From assembly GCF_001695855.1 (NCBI RefSeq), contig NZ_MBSS01000005.1, forward strand, positions 62,001 to 126,000: a DNA stretch of 64,000 nt, in the 5' to 3' direction. The DNA comes from Ensifer sp. LC163 (GTDB lineage: Bacteria > Pseudomonadota > Alphaproteobacteria > Rhizobiales > Rhizobiaceae). Both the position numbers and the translations under genes were made by a program. Under the pieces are notes generated by a model. It made no database searches and was not told where the DNA came from. It saw nothing but the letters and a program-made list of their open reading frames with translations. Positions 44,105-52,360 of the stretch are shown one piece after another. The first letter of the stretch is position 1. The number at the start of each line of letters is the position of its first letter.

Positions 44105-47032
44105 ATGGTTGAAGACGCGCTGAAGCTTCGCACGCAGCTGCCAAGGCCCGATGTGACGTCTGAGGACGCGTCGCGCATTCTTTCGGAGCATTTCGGCCTC
44201 TCCGGCGCCTTGACCGAACTGGGAAGCCAGCAGGATCGCAACTATCGGATCGACACCGGCGAGGCGCGGTTCGTGCTGAAGATCTGCCAGGCGGCCTATG
44301 ACCTGCAGGAGCTGCAGGCCCAGAACGCCGCCTTGCTGCATCTCGCCCGCCAGGCCGGCTCGGTGCGGGCGTCGCAGGTCGTGCGCGCGCTCGACGGCAA
44401 CGACATCGTCGAGGTGACGGTGCGCGGCGAGGCCTATCGCGTTCGTCTGCTGACCTATCTCGATGGCGTGCCGCTGACGCGGCGCAAGTATCTGGCGGCG
44501 GAAACGGTGGCTGCACTCGGCGACATCGCCGGGCGGCTGGCGGTGGCGCTCCGTGATTTCGATCATCCGGGCCTTGACCGTGAACTGCAATGGGACCTGC
44601 GGCACGCCGCACCGGTCGCACTGCACCTGCTTGCCGCCATGACCGACGAGGGCCTGAAGAAACGAATTGCCGAGGCCATGGTCGGGGCCATGCGCCGGCT
44701 TCAACCCCTGACAGCCGATCTGCGCATCCAGGCCATCCACCACGACGTCACCGACGACAATGTCGTTGGTCAGCCGGATACCGCCGGCAGACCGATCCCG
44801 GATGGCGTCATTGATTTCGGCGATATTCTGAAGGGCTGGCTCGTCGCCGAACTGGCGGTCACCTGCGCCTCGCTGCTGCACCATGCCGATGGCGATCCTC
44901 TCTTCATTCTGCCGGCCGTCCGGGCCTTTCACGCGGTCTGCCCGCTTGAGGAAAGCGAACTGAAGGCGTTGTGGCCGTTGATCGTCGCGCGCGCCGCGGT
45001 CCTGGTCGCCAGTTCCGAACAGCAGCTCACCATCGACCCCGACAACGCCTATGTGCAGGGCAACGCCGCGCATGAGCGCGAGATCTTCGACGTTGCCGTC
45101 TCCGTGCGGCCGGCCCTGATGCAACATGCGATCTTGCGTGCCGTCGATGCGGCACCGGAGGCGACGACGCCGGTGGTCGGCGAGGGACTGCTCATCGAGA
45201 TAGAGCCGGCCGGCGTGCGCCAGATCGATCTTTCGATCCTGAGCCCCTTGCTTCCCGAGGAGCGCTGGCAGCACGATGGCCTTCCAACCTCGCTGCTGCA
45301 GACGGCGGCGCATGCGATCGGCATGGCGTCGACCCGCTATGGCGAGTATCGGCTGACCGAGAGCACGCTTCGGGCATCGACGCCGGCGCCAACCTTCGCG
45401 CTGCATGTCGATCTCTGCCTGCCGACCGGCACCGTCGTCAGGGCACCTTTTGCCGGCCGAACCGAATGGCATGACGGGCGGATGGTCCTGAACGGTCCTT
45501 CAGTGGTTCTCCACCTCTCCGGTCTCGAGCCGCCTGAAGATACGGATGAGACCGTCGCCGCCGGCATGCCGATCGGCGTGGCGGTCGAGGCCGGCCACGG
45601 GCTCGGCCTGATGCGGGTGCAGCTCTGCCGCGAGCCGGGGCTGATTCCACCGCTGTTTGCTCCGGCCCGCCAGGCGGACGCCTGGCGCGTGCTCTGCCCG
45701 TCACCATCAGGCATCCTCGGATTCGACTGCGATGCGCCCAGGCCCCATGCTGCCGACCTCCTTGATCGCCGTCAGCAGCATTTCGCCAAGCCGCAGAAGA
45801 ACTACTACCGCACGCCGCCGCAGATCGAGCGCGGCTGGAAGGAGCACCTGTTCGACGTCGAGGGCCGGGCCTATCTCGACATGGTCAACAACGTCACCAT
45901 CCTTGGCCACGGACATCCGCGGCTGGCGGCCGCGGTCGGCCGGCAATGGTCGCTGCTCAACACCAATTCGCGTTTCCACTATGCCTCGGTCGCCGAGTTT
46001 TCCGAACGGCTTGCAGCACTTGCGCCTGATGGCCTCGATACGGTCTTCCTCGTCAACAGCGGCTCGGAAGCCAACGATCTCGCCTTGCGGCTTGCCTGGG
46101 CCTTTTCCGGCCAGCGCAACGTCGTCAGCCTGCTCGAAGCCTATCACGGCTGGACGGTGGCGAGCGACGCGGTCTCGACCTCGATCGCCGACAATCCGCA
46201 GGCACTCAGCACCCGTCCCGACTGGGTGCATGCGGTGGTGGCGCCCAACACCTATCGTGGCCCGTTCCGGGGATCCGACACGACCGACAATTATGTGCGA
46301 TCGGTGGCGACCAAGCTGCGCGAACTGGAGGACGGGGGCCAAGGCCTTGCCGGTTTCATCTGCGAGCCGGTCTATGGCAATGCCGGCGGCATTCCCCTGC
46401 CGAAAGGCTACCTCGACGCCGTCTATGCCATGGTCCGGCAGCGCGGCGGCGTCTGCATCGCCGATGAGGTGCAGGTCGGCTACAGCAGGCTCGGGGACTA
46501 TTTCTGGGGGTTTGAGGAGCAGGGCGTGGTGCCCGATATTATCACCGTCGCCAAGGGCATGGGCAATGGCCATCCGCTCGGGGCCGTCATCACCCGGCGC
46601 GAGATTGCCGACGCGTTGGAGAAGGAAGGCTATTTCTTCTCGTCGTCTGGCGGCAGTCCGGTCAGTTCCGTCGTTGGGCTCACGGTGCTCGATCTTCTCG
46701 AAGAGGAGAAACTGCAGGAGAATGCGCGTGTCGTCGGCGGCTACCTCAAGACGAGGCTCGAAGCGCTGGAACAGCGCTTTCCGCTCGTCGGCGCCGTGCA
46801 CGGCATGGGGCTTTATCTCGGCGTCGAGTTCGTCCGCGATCGCGAAACGCTGGAACCGGCAACGGAAGAGACCGCTGCCATCTGCGATCGTCTCCTTGAA
46901 CTCGGTGTCATCATGCAGCCGACCGGCGACCATCTGAACGTCTTGAAGATCAAGCCGCCGCTCTGCCTCAGCCGGGAAAGCGCTGACTTCTTCGCCGACA
47001 TGCTGACACGGGTCCTGGAGGAGGGCTGGTAG
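44105..47032 (+). CDS. Kinase / M23-like / class-III PLP enzyme fusion (975 residues)
   Basis: Three domains in one chain. Residues about 20-330: aminoglycoside-phosphotransferase/hydroxylysine-kinase-like fold with catalytic loop IHHDVTDDN (His212-Asp214-Asn219) and VIDFGD. Residues about 400-560: remnant of a LytM/M23 domain in which the metal ligands are lost (Ala432 for the first His, LMRVQL for HLHLQL; Asp436 kept). Residues about 575-975: class-III aminotransferase fold with PLP Lys817 in TVAKGMGNGHP. Kinase plus class-III enzyme is the pair of human hydroxylysine kinase and phospho-hydroxylysine phospho-lyase, so phosphorylation of an amino alcohol followed by phosphate elimination is inferred. 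A paralogue lies at 58537. Confidence 0.85.
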   Translation: MVEDALKLRTQLPRPDVTSEDASRILSEHFGLSGALTELGSQQDRNYRIDTGEARFVLKICQAAYDLQELQAQNAALLHLARQAGSVRASQVVRALDGNDIVEVTVRGEAYRVRLLTYLDGVPLTRRKYLAAETVAALGDIAGRLAVALRDFDHPGLDRELQWDLRHAAPVALHLLAAMTDEGLKKRIAEAMVGAMRRLQPLTADLRIQAIHHDVTDDNVVGQPDTAGRPIPDGVIDFGDILKGWLVAELAVTCASLLHHADGDPLFILPAVRAFHAVCPLEESELKALWPLIVARAAVLVASSEQQLTIDPDNAYVQGNAAHEREIFDVAVSVRPALMQHAILRAVDAAPEATTPVVGEGLLIEIEPAGVRQIDLSILSPLLPEERWQHDGLPTSLLQTAAHAIGMASTRYGEYRLTESTLRASTPAPTFALHVDLCLPTGTVVRAPFAGRTEWHDGRMVLNGPSVVLHLSGLEPPEDTDETVAAGMPIGVAVEAGHGLGLMRVQLCREPGLIPPLFAPARQADAWRVLCPSPSGILGFDCDAPRPHAADLLDRRQQHFAKPQKNYYRTPPQIERGWKEHLFDVEGRAYLDMVNNVTILGHGHPRLAAAVGRQWSLLNTNSRFHYASVAEFSERLAALAPDGLDTVFLVNSGSEANDLALRLAWAFSGQRNVVSLLEAYHGWTVASDAVSTSIADNPQALSTRPDWVHAVVAPNTYRGPFRGSDTTDNYVRSVATKLRELEDGGQGLAGFICEPVYGNAGGIPLPKGYLDAVYAMVRQRGGVCIADEVQVGYSRLGDYFWGFEEQGVVPDIITVAKGMGNGHPLGAVITRREIADALEKEGYFFSSSGGSPVSSVVGLTVLDLLEEEKLQENARVVGGYLKTRLEALEQRFPLVGAVHGMGLYLGVEFVRDRETLEPATEETAAICDRLLELGVIMQPTGDHLNVLKIKPPLCLSRESADFFADMLTRVLEEGW

Positions 47033-47058
47033 GGAGCAGTCCCGCCGACGGAGATCTC

Positions 47059-48378
47059 TTACCAGCCGGCGAAGTCGGCGAGCACCGCGTCGGAAACGCG
47101 GCCGGCTGCGACATCGCCCAAAGCGCGGTCGAGGATGTCGAGCGCCCGGTCGATGTCCGTGTCCGATATGGTCAGCGGCGGCGTCATTTCCAGCACATTG
47201 GCGTTCATGCCGACATAATAGACGACGAGGCCGAGTTCATAGGCGCGGTAGATCAGCTTGGCGGTTTCTCGCGCTGCCGGCGCCCGGCTGTTGCGGTCGG
47301 CAATCAGCTCCACCCCCGAGGCCAGGCCGCGTCCGCGCACGTCGCCGATCAGGGCGTGGCGCCCGGAAAGGTGGCGCAGGCCTTCGCGCAGGCGCTCGCC
47401 CTTTCGGTGGGCGGCCTCGACCAGACCCTCCCGGTCGATGGTTTCGAGCACGGCAAGGCCGGCGGCCGTCGAGACCGGGTTGCCATGCAGGGTCTGCATC
47501 GCAAAGGCCGTGGCGCAGTCCATGATCTCGGCCGGGCCGATCGCTGCCGAAAGCGGCAGCCCGCCGCCGAGCCCTTTACCGATCGTCAGGATATCGGGCA
47601 CGAAGTCCTCGTGCTCGAAGCAATGCATCCTGCCGCTGCGGCCGAGCCCGACCTTGACCTCGTCGCAGACGACGAGAATGCCGTGTTGCCGGCACAGGTC
47701 GGTGAATTTTTTGAAGAACCCCTCCGGCGGCACGATCAGCCCACCGTCCGACTGGATCGGCTCGATGAAGGCGCAGCCGATCTGTTCCGGGGTCGCGGTC
47801 GTTGCGAACCGCTGTTTCAGGAGGTCGAGGATCGCGTCGCCGGTGACATCACCCTGGTAGGGTCGATAGGGGTCGGGGTAGGGCAGCAGGATCAGGCCTT
47901 CCGCCTTGGCCGCGCCCGCCTGGACGCTATGGCCGGAAAAGGCCATCGAGCCGGTGGTGCAGCCGTGATAGGCGCCGACAAAGGAAATGACGCCGGTGCG
48001 GCCGGTGGCCTTCGCGATCGCCCGGAAGACCACCTCGTTGGCGTCCGAGCCGGAATGGCCGAACCAGACCTTGCTTCGTCCCTTGCCAGGGAAAAGGCTG
48101 AGCAGTTTTTCCGCAAGAGCGGTCGCCGGTGCGTTGGCGGCGGACAAAACGCTTGCGCCCGCCGGGTTGGCGACGGCCCGCGATACGGCCTCGACGAGTG
48201 CGGGATGGCCATAGCCAAGGCTCGCAGCACCCCACGCACCGGAAAAATCGATCAGCTCGCGACCGTTCTCCTCCATGAGGCGTGCGCCGCGGCCGCCAGC
48301 GATGGCGAGTGGAAAGAAACGCAGCTTCTGCAGGCCGGCAATCGCCTGTCCGTCCCTGGCGTAGAGGCCTTCGGTCAC
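47059..48378 (-). CDS. Class-III aspartate aminotransferase family protein
   Basis: PLP transaminase of the 4-aminobutyrate/diamine type (439 residues). Landmarks: GSDANEVVFRAIAKATGR, GAYHGCTTGSMAFSGH, FIEPIQSDGG, VCDEVKVGLGRSG and PLP lysine in TIGKGLGGGLPLSA. A GTG at 48378 overlaps the stop of the upstream amidohydrolase gene in a GTGA and has GGGGAG in place, so it is preferred to a TTG at 48411. Substrate is likely an omega-amine; partner genes are the glutamine-synthetase-like and amidohydrolase genes of the same operon. Confidence 0.87.
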   Translation of the reverse strand: MTEGLYARDGQAIAGLQKLRFFPLAIAGGRGARLMEENGRELIDFSGAWGAASLGYGHPALVEAVSRAVANPAGASVLSAANAPATALAEKLLSLFPGKGRSKVWFGHSGSDANEVVFRAIAKATGRTGVISFVGAYHGCTTGSMAFSGHSVQAGAAKAEGLILLPYPDPYRPYQGDVTGDAILDLLKQRFATTATPEQIGCAFIEPIQSDGGLIVPPEGFFKKFTDLCRQHGILVVCDEVKVGLGRSGRMHCFEHEDFVPDILTIGKGLGGGLPLSAAIGPAEIMDCATAFAMQTLHGNPVSTAAGLAVLETIDREGLVEAAHRKGERLREGLRHLSGRHALIGDVRGRGLASGVELIADRNSRAPAARETAKLIYRAYELGLVVYYVGMNANVLEMTPPLTISDTDIDRALDILDRALGDVAAGRVSDAVLADFAGW

Positions 48379-49196
48379 CGGCGGCACTCCCCAAGACTCG
48401 TCTGGAGACAACGGGTCAGTCGCTCGCCCCAGGCTGTGACGCCGGTATCGGTATCGATCAGGTCATGCCTGACTTCGATCAGCACGCCCGGCAGCTTGCG
48501 CGCGTCGGCATGCACCGGCACTGTATAGTCCTCGTCCGGATGAATATTGTAGGGCTCGTTGTCGCCGATCGTCAGCTGCTCTTCGGTGCTCAAGTCCCGG
48601 ATCAAAGACTGCGCGAAAGCCTCGGCGTCACGATAGAGAATACCCGCCTGCCACGGCCGTGGCTTGCCGAAATAGACCGGGGTGAAGCTGTGCACGCCGA
48701 CGACGAACGGCCGCTCGCCTTTCGCTTCGAGCAGGTCGAGGCGTCGGGAAACCGCGTCGGCGAAGGGCGTGAACAGCGTATCAATCCGCTGCTTTCGCTC
48801 CGCTTCAGTGAGATCCCTGTTTGCCGGGATCTCCGTCGTTTCGCTCACTTGCGGAATGAAGGACGGCGCCGAAAGCGGGCGGTTGCAGTCGATCACCAGC
48901 CTTGAATAGTTGGTGAAGAACAGCGGCGCGTCGAGGCTGAGGCTCAAATGCTGAGCGAGCGCTAAGGCCCCGATGTCCCAGGCGATATGGCGCCGGCGCT
49001 CGTGTTCGGGCAGGCCCATGTCGTCGAGTGCACGCGGCATGCGGTTGGACGCATGCTCGCATAAAAGCAGGAACGGCGATTTTCCGTCCGGATTGAACAC
49101 CGCATAGGGCGGCGGCTCGTCGATCGCCAGAAGCGGCTGGCGAGGGTCGTGCCGTCCGTGTCGGTCGGGGCTCTTGATGGCCGTTGTCGAAGTCAT
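48375..49196 (-). CDS. N-formylglutamate amidohydrolase family protein
   Basis: Zn hydrolase of the FGase family (273 residues) with LLLCEHASNRMPRAL, HIAWDIGALALAQHLS, RLVIDCNRP and GVHSFTPVYFGKPRPW. True FGase (HutG2) would finish histidine breakdown by cutting the formylglutamate made by HutF, 7 kb away. In this operon it lies between a transaminase and a glutamine-synthetase-like gene, so hydrolysis of a gamma-glutamyl or other N-acyl intermediate is equally possible. Confidence 0.85.
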   Translation of the reverse strand: MTSTTAIKSPDRHGRHDPRQPLLAIDEPPPYAVFNPDGKSPFLLLCEHASNRMPRALDDMGLPEHERRRHIAWDIGALALAQHLSLSLDAPLFFTNYSRLVIDCNRPLSAPSFIPQVSETTEIPANRDLTEAERKQRIDTLFTPFADAVSRRLDLLEAKGERPFVVGVHSFTPVYFGKPRPWQAGILYRDAEAFAQSLIRDLSTEEQLTIGDNEPYNIHPDEDYTVPVHADARKLPGVLIEVRHDLIDTDTGVTAWGERLTRCLQTSLGECRR

Positions 49197-49211
49197 GGGA
49201 GCCTATCCGTA

Positions 49212-50558
49212 TCAGTAGACGGCCGCGTAGCGGGCGCAGAGTTCGTCGGGAGAGAGGCCATCGACGATCTCGATTTCCTTGCGCTTCATCGCGACGTAGC
49301 AATCGAGGAAGTCCTTGGCGAACCAGCCAGTCACCACCGTGTCTTCGGCAAGTGTTTCGAGCGCTTCCGGCAGGCTTGCAGGCAGGCGGCGGATGCCGAG
49401 CTTCTTCTGGTCCTCGTCGGAGAAATCGGAGGGATCCGAGTTGATCAGCGGCGGCTGTTCGAGGCCGGCCCTGATGCCTTCGAGACCGGCCCTCAGCAGG
49501 ACGGCCAGCGACAGGTGCGGGCTGGCGCAGGCGTCGGCGGCGCGGTACTCCATGTTGAACTGCTTGGCCGGGTTGCTGCCGGGCAGGTCGAGCGTCGGAC
49601 AGATCCTGAGCGTCGCCTCGCGGTTCTTCTCGCCAAGGCAGGTATAGGCAGCGCTCCAGTGGTGCGGAACGAGGCGCATGTAGGACAGCACCGACGGGGC
49701 GGTGAAGGCGGTCAGCGCCGGCAGGTGGCGGATGACGCCGGCGGCGAAGGATCCGGCGACCTTCGACAGGCGACCGGGGCGCGAGGCGTCGAAGGTGACG
49801 GGGCTGCCGTCGAGATCGGTAAAGCTGACATGCAGGTGCACGCCGTTGCCGACGCCGTTGGCACTCGTCTTCGGTGCGAAGCTGGCGTTCCAGCGGAAGA
49901 GGGCGGCCACTTCCTTGGTGACGGCGCGGATCGTCGCGCCGCGATCGGCCGCGGTCAGCGCATCCGCCGGGCGGCAGGTGATCTCAAACTGGTCCTTGCC
50001 GTATTCCGGCAGGAACATTTCCGGGTCGGCGCCCGCTTCCTGCAGCGCCGCCATCAACAGCGGGCCGAAGGGTTCGGCACGGCGCTGGGCGCGCAGGCCG
50101 AAGGACGGCGCGTCGGGCCAGTCGACGCCGAGAAGCTGGAACTCCTGCTCGACGGCGGAGATGACTTTCAGGCCGGCCTCGCGCTCGAACTCTTGAAGCG
50201 TGCGCTTGAGGAAGCTGCGTACGCAGCACTCCCAAGGGTCGCCTTTGAGGTCGGTGATATCGGAATGATAGAAATGCAGCGGCGTGACGTCGGGCAGGCA
50301 GGTGATGCGCGCCTTGCTGGCGGGGTCGGCCATCAGTCGGAGGTCGCCGGCCGAGCCCCAGGGATTGTTCTCGGCGATCTGGTCGAAGGGCGTCAGCGCC
50401 AGATTGGCCGGCACCCAGCCGACGCCCTTGCGCAGATAGTCGTCGATCTGCGAGGCGGCGAAGCTGCGGCCGCGGGTGATGCCGGCGATGTCGGTGGTGA
50501 CGAAGGTCGCGAGTTCCGTCAGCGCGGAATGAGCCTTGCCGTTGTTGTTCTCGGTCAT
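49212..50558 (-). CDS. Glutamine synthetase family protein (PuuA-like gamma-glutamyl ligase)
   Basis: ATP-dependent ligase of the GlnA fold, 448 residues. Active-site strands are present: ISAVEQEFQLLGV, the metal/ammonia pocket NGVGNGVHLHVSF, CLGEKNREATLRI and NMEYRAADACASPHL. It lacks the adenylylation segment of housekeeping GlnA and resembles PuuA and methylglutamate-type ligases that join glutamate to an amine. ATG at 50558 has GAGGGG upstream. It lies in an operon with an isochorismatase-like hydrolase. Confidence 0.85.
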   Translation of the reverse strand: MTENNNGKAHSALTELATFVTTDIAGITRGRSFAASQIDDYLRKGVGWVPANLALTPFDQIAENNPWGSAGDLRLMADPASKARITCLPDVTPLHFYHSDITDLKGDPWECCVRSFLKRTLQEFEREAGLKVISAVEQEFQLLGVDWPDAPSFGLRAQRRAEPFGPLLMAALQEAGADPEMFLPEYGKDQFEITCRPADALTAADRGATIRAVTKEVAALFRWNASFAPKTSANGVGNGVHLHVSFTDLDGSPVTFDASRPGRLSKVAGSFAAGVIRHLPALTAFTAPSVLSYMRLVPHHWSAAYTCLGEKNREATLRICPTLDLPGSNPAKQFNMEYRAADACASPHLSLAVLLRAGLEGIRAGLEQPPLINSDPSDFSDEDQKKLGIRRLPASLPEALETLAEDTVVTGWFAKDFLDCYVAMKRKEIEIVDGLSPDELCARYAAVY

Positions 50559-50594
50559 GAATTCCCCTCTTGTCTCAAGATTTTCGACGGCGGC

Positions 50595-51257
50595 TCAGGC
50601 TTGGCGCAGGCCATGAAGGCGGTTGACGACGGTGTCTGTATCGGTGGTCCAGCAGTAGCCGGAATAGGCGCGAAGGGCACCTTCGTGGCGCTCGGGGCTG
50701 TAGGTCGCGCAGGCGTCGTTGACGACGGTAACGAGATAGCCGCGGTCGGCGGCGTCGCGCACGGCCATGTCGACGCACTGGTCGGTGATGACGCCGGCGA
50801 TGATCAGGTAGCGGGTGTTGAGGTTGCGCAGGATGTAGTCGATGTTGGTGGAGTTGAAGACGCCGGAAGACGTCTTCGGCAGCACGATCTCGTTGTCTAC
50901 AGGCGCCAGTTCGGGAATGACCTGGCCCTCGGGCGAGCCCTTCGGCACATGCATGTCGGACAGCTTGTGGTCGAGCGAGCGGTCGCGGCCGTCAAGCGTC
51001 AGGCTCTCGATGACGGTGTGCAGCACTTCGCAACCGGCCTTGCGCGCGGCTTCGAGGATGCGGACCTGGTTTGGGATGACGGTCTGGCGCAGCCGCTTGT
51101 GATAGTAGCTGTCGGCGTCCTGCGGATGGGTCGGATCAAGATTGGGTTCGCACCAGATGCGCTGCATGTCGACGAACAGCACGGAGGTGCGGCCGCGCTC
51201 GTAGTCGCTGTCGCGTCTTAGCATGTCGTCCCCGACCTTTACTGTAACGGCACTCAT
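50595..51257 (-). CDS. Isochorismatase-like cysteine hydrolase
   Basis: Cysteine amidohydrolase fold, 220 residues. The catalytic triad is intact: Asp in LFVDMQRIW, Lys in VLPKTSSGVFNST and Cys in AGVITDQCVDMAVRDA. Members cleave amides such as carbamoyl-, maleamyl- or nicotinamide-type compounds. The ATG at 51257 has GAGGAGA upstream. It is probably the first or second gene of the minus-strand operon after the RpiR gene. Confidence 0.85.
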   Translation of the reverse strand: MSAVTVKVGDDMLRRDSDYERGRTSVLFVDMQRIWCEPNLDPTHPQDADSYYHKRLRQTVIPNQVRILEAARKAGCEVLHTVIESLTLDGRDRSLDHKLSDMHVPKGSPEGQVIPELAPVDNEIVLPKTSSGVFNSTNIDYILRNLNTRYLIIAGVITDQCVDMAVRDAADRGYLVTVVNDACATYSPERHEGALRAYSGYCWTTDTDTVVNRLHGLRQA

Positions 51258-51300
51258 TGGGATTCTCCTCGGTTGTGGTTTTTGCCTTTCGGCAAGCGTG

Positions 51301-52182
51301 TCAGCGGCCGTCGTCGACGTTCGGGTTGAGGGCATCTTCGGTGATGGCGTAGCCGCGTCGCAGCTCCTCCATCTTCTCGATGCGGGCGCGTGATTGGGTG
51401 GCGAGACGGGCCGTCAGCGCGGCGATCAGCGCTTCGGTCTGGGCGATGGCCGGCACCATCGTGTCATAGGGCGAGACGGTGTCGACCGGTGCCGTCAGCG
51501 TGACGGTGGCAAAATCGGCGATCGGCGAAAGCCAGCGGTCGGTGAACAGCACGATGCGTGCGCCCTGTGCGGCCGCCCGCCGGGCGAAGCGAATGGTGTC
51601 GTTCTGGTAGCGGCGGTAATCGTAGACGAAGAGCACGTCGCGTTTGCCGAGATCGACGAGCTGGTCGACCTGATCGGCCTGGCTGCCGTTGATCCAGCGG
51701 GTGTCGCCGCGCAGCTGCTTCATATGCGACCAGAGCAGGCCGGCGAGAAAGCCGCTGAAACGGCCGCCGAGGCAATGGACGCGGGCGCTCGTGTCGGCGG
51801 CCGCATCGACCGCTGCCTCAAAATCCTCCGAGGGCAACATCTGCATCGAGGATTCGAGTGCATGGATGCTGGCGCGCAGGAAGTATTGGTAGAAATTTTC
51901 CTGCTCCAGCGACGGACGGCGCTCGTCCAGCATCGACAGCGGCGAACTCATGCGCTCCTGCACTTCGCCGAGCAGCGCCTGTTGAAACTCAGGATAACCC
52001 TCGAAACCAAGCTTGTTGGCAAAGCGCACGACGGTCGGATTGCTGACCCCCGCCGACGAGGCCAGATAGGCAACGGTATTCAGTCCCGCCGCCGGATAGT
52101 TCGACAGGAGCTGCCGCACGATCTTCAGTTCCGATCGCGTGAAGGTAATAGCCCCTTCAGTCAGTCGATCCCGGATTGCCAC
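51301..52182 (-). CDS. MurR/RpiR family transcriptional regulator
   Basis: One-domain HTH_6 (residues about 1-80, GLNTVAYLASSAGVSNPTVV with FANKLGFEGYPEFQ) and a SIS sugar-isomerase-like ligand domain (VHCLGGRFSGFLAGLLWSHM, DVLFVYDYRRYQNDTIRFAR). The start GTG at 52182 is preferred since GGGAGG lies eight bases before it; longer frames to 52278 run into the promoter. It sits between the catabolic operon and the divergent ABC operon, so it most likely controls both. Confidence 0.87.
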   Translation of the reverse strand: MAIRDRLTEGAITFTRSELKIVRQLLSNYPAAGLNTVAYLASSAGVSNPTVVRFANKLGFEGYPEFQQALLGEVQERMSSPLSMLDERRPSLEQENFYQYFLRASIHALESSMQMLPSEDFEAAVDAAADTSARVHCLGGRFSGFLAGLLWSHMKQLRGDTRWINGSQADQVDQLVDLGKRDVLFVYDYRRYQNDTIRFARRAAAQGARIVLFTDRWLSPIADFATVTLTAPVDTVSPYDTMVPAIAQTEALIAALTARLATQSRARIEKMEELRRGYAITEDALNPNVDDGR

Positions 52183-52360
52183 GATTTCCGCCTCCCAAAA
52201 ATGATGGCTTGAACCCCAGTTTCTAATTTTTGTTACATAATTGCTAGCAGAGAATGTTTTTTGAAACAAGATTGACATTTGATCGAGAAGAGATAACTTT
52301 CATTTCGGGAACTGGCCCGAGCCAAAAACAACGGCGGGCCGACAATTCGGGGGAATGCAG

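Noticed and set aside
44105-49196. The FGase-like gene at 48375 as HutG of the hut operon
   Set aside because: It is separated from hutF by the fusion and transaminase genes and overlaps the transaminase gene, so membership in the amine cluster is more likely; the histidine role is kept only as an alternative.
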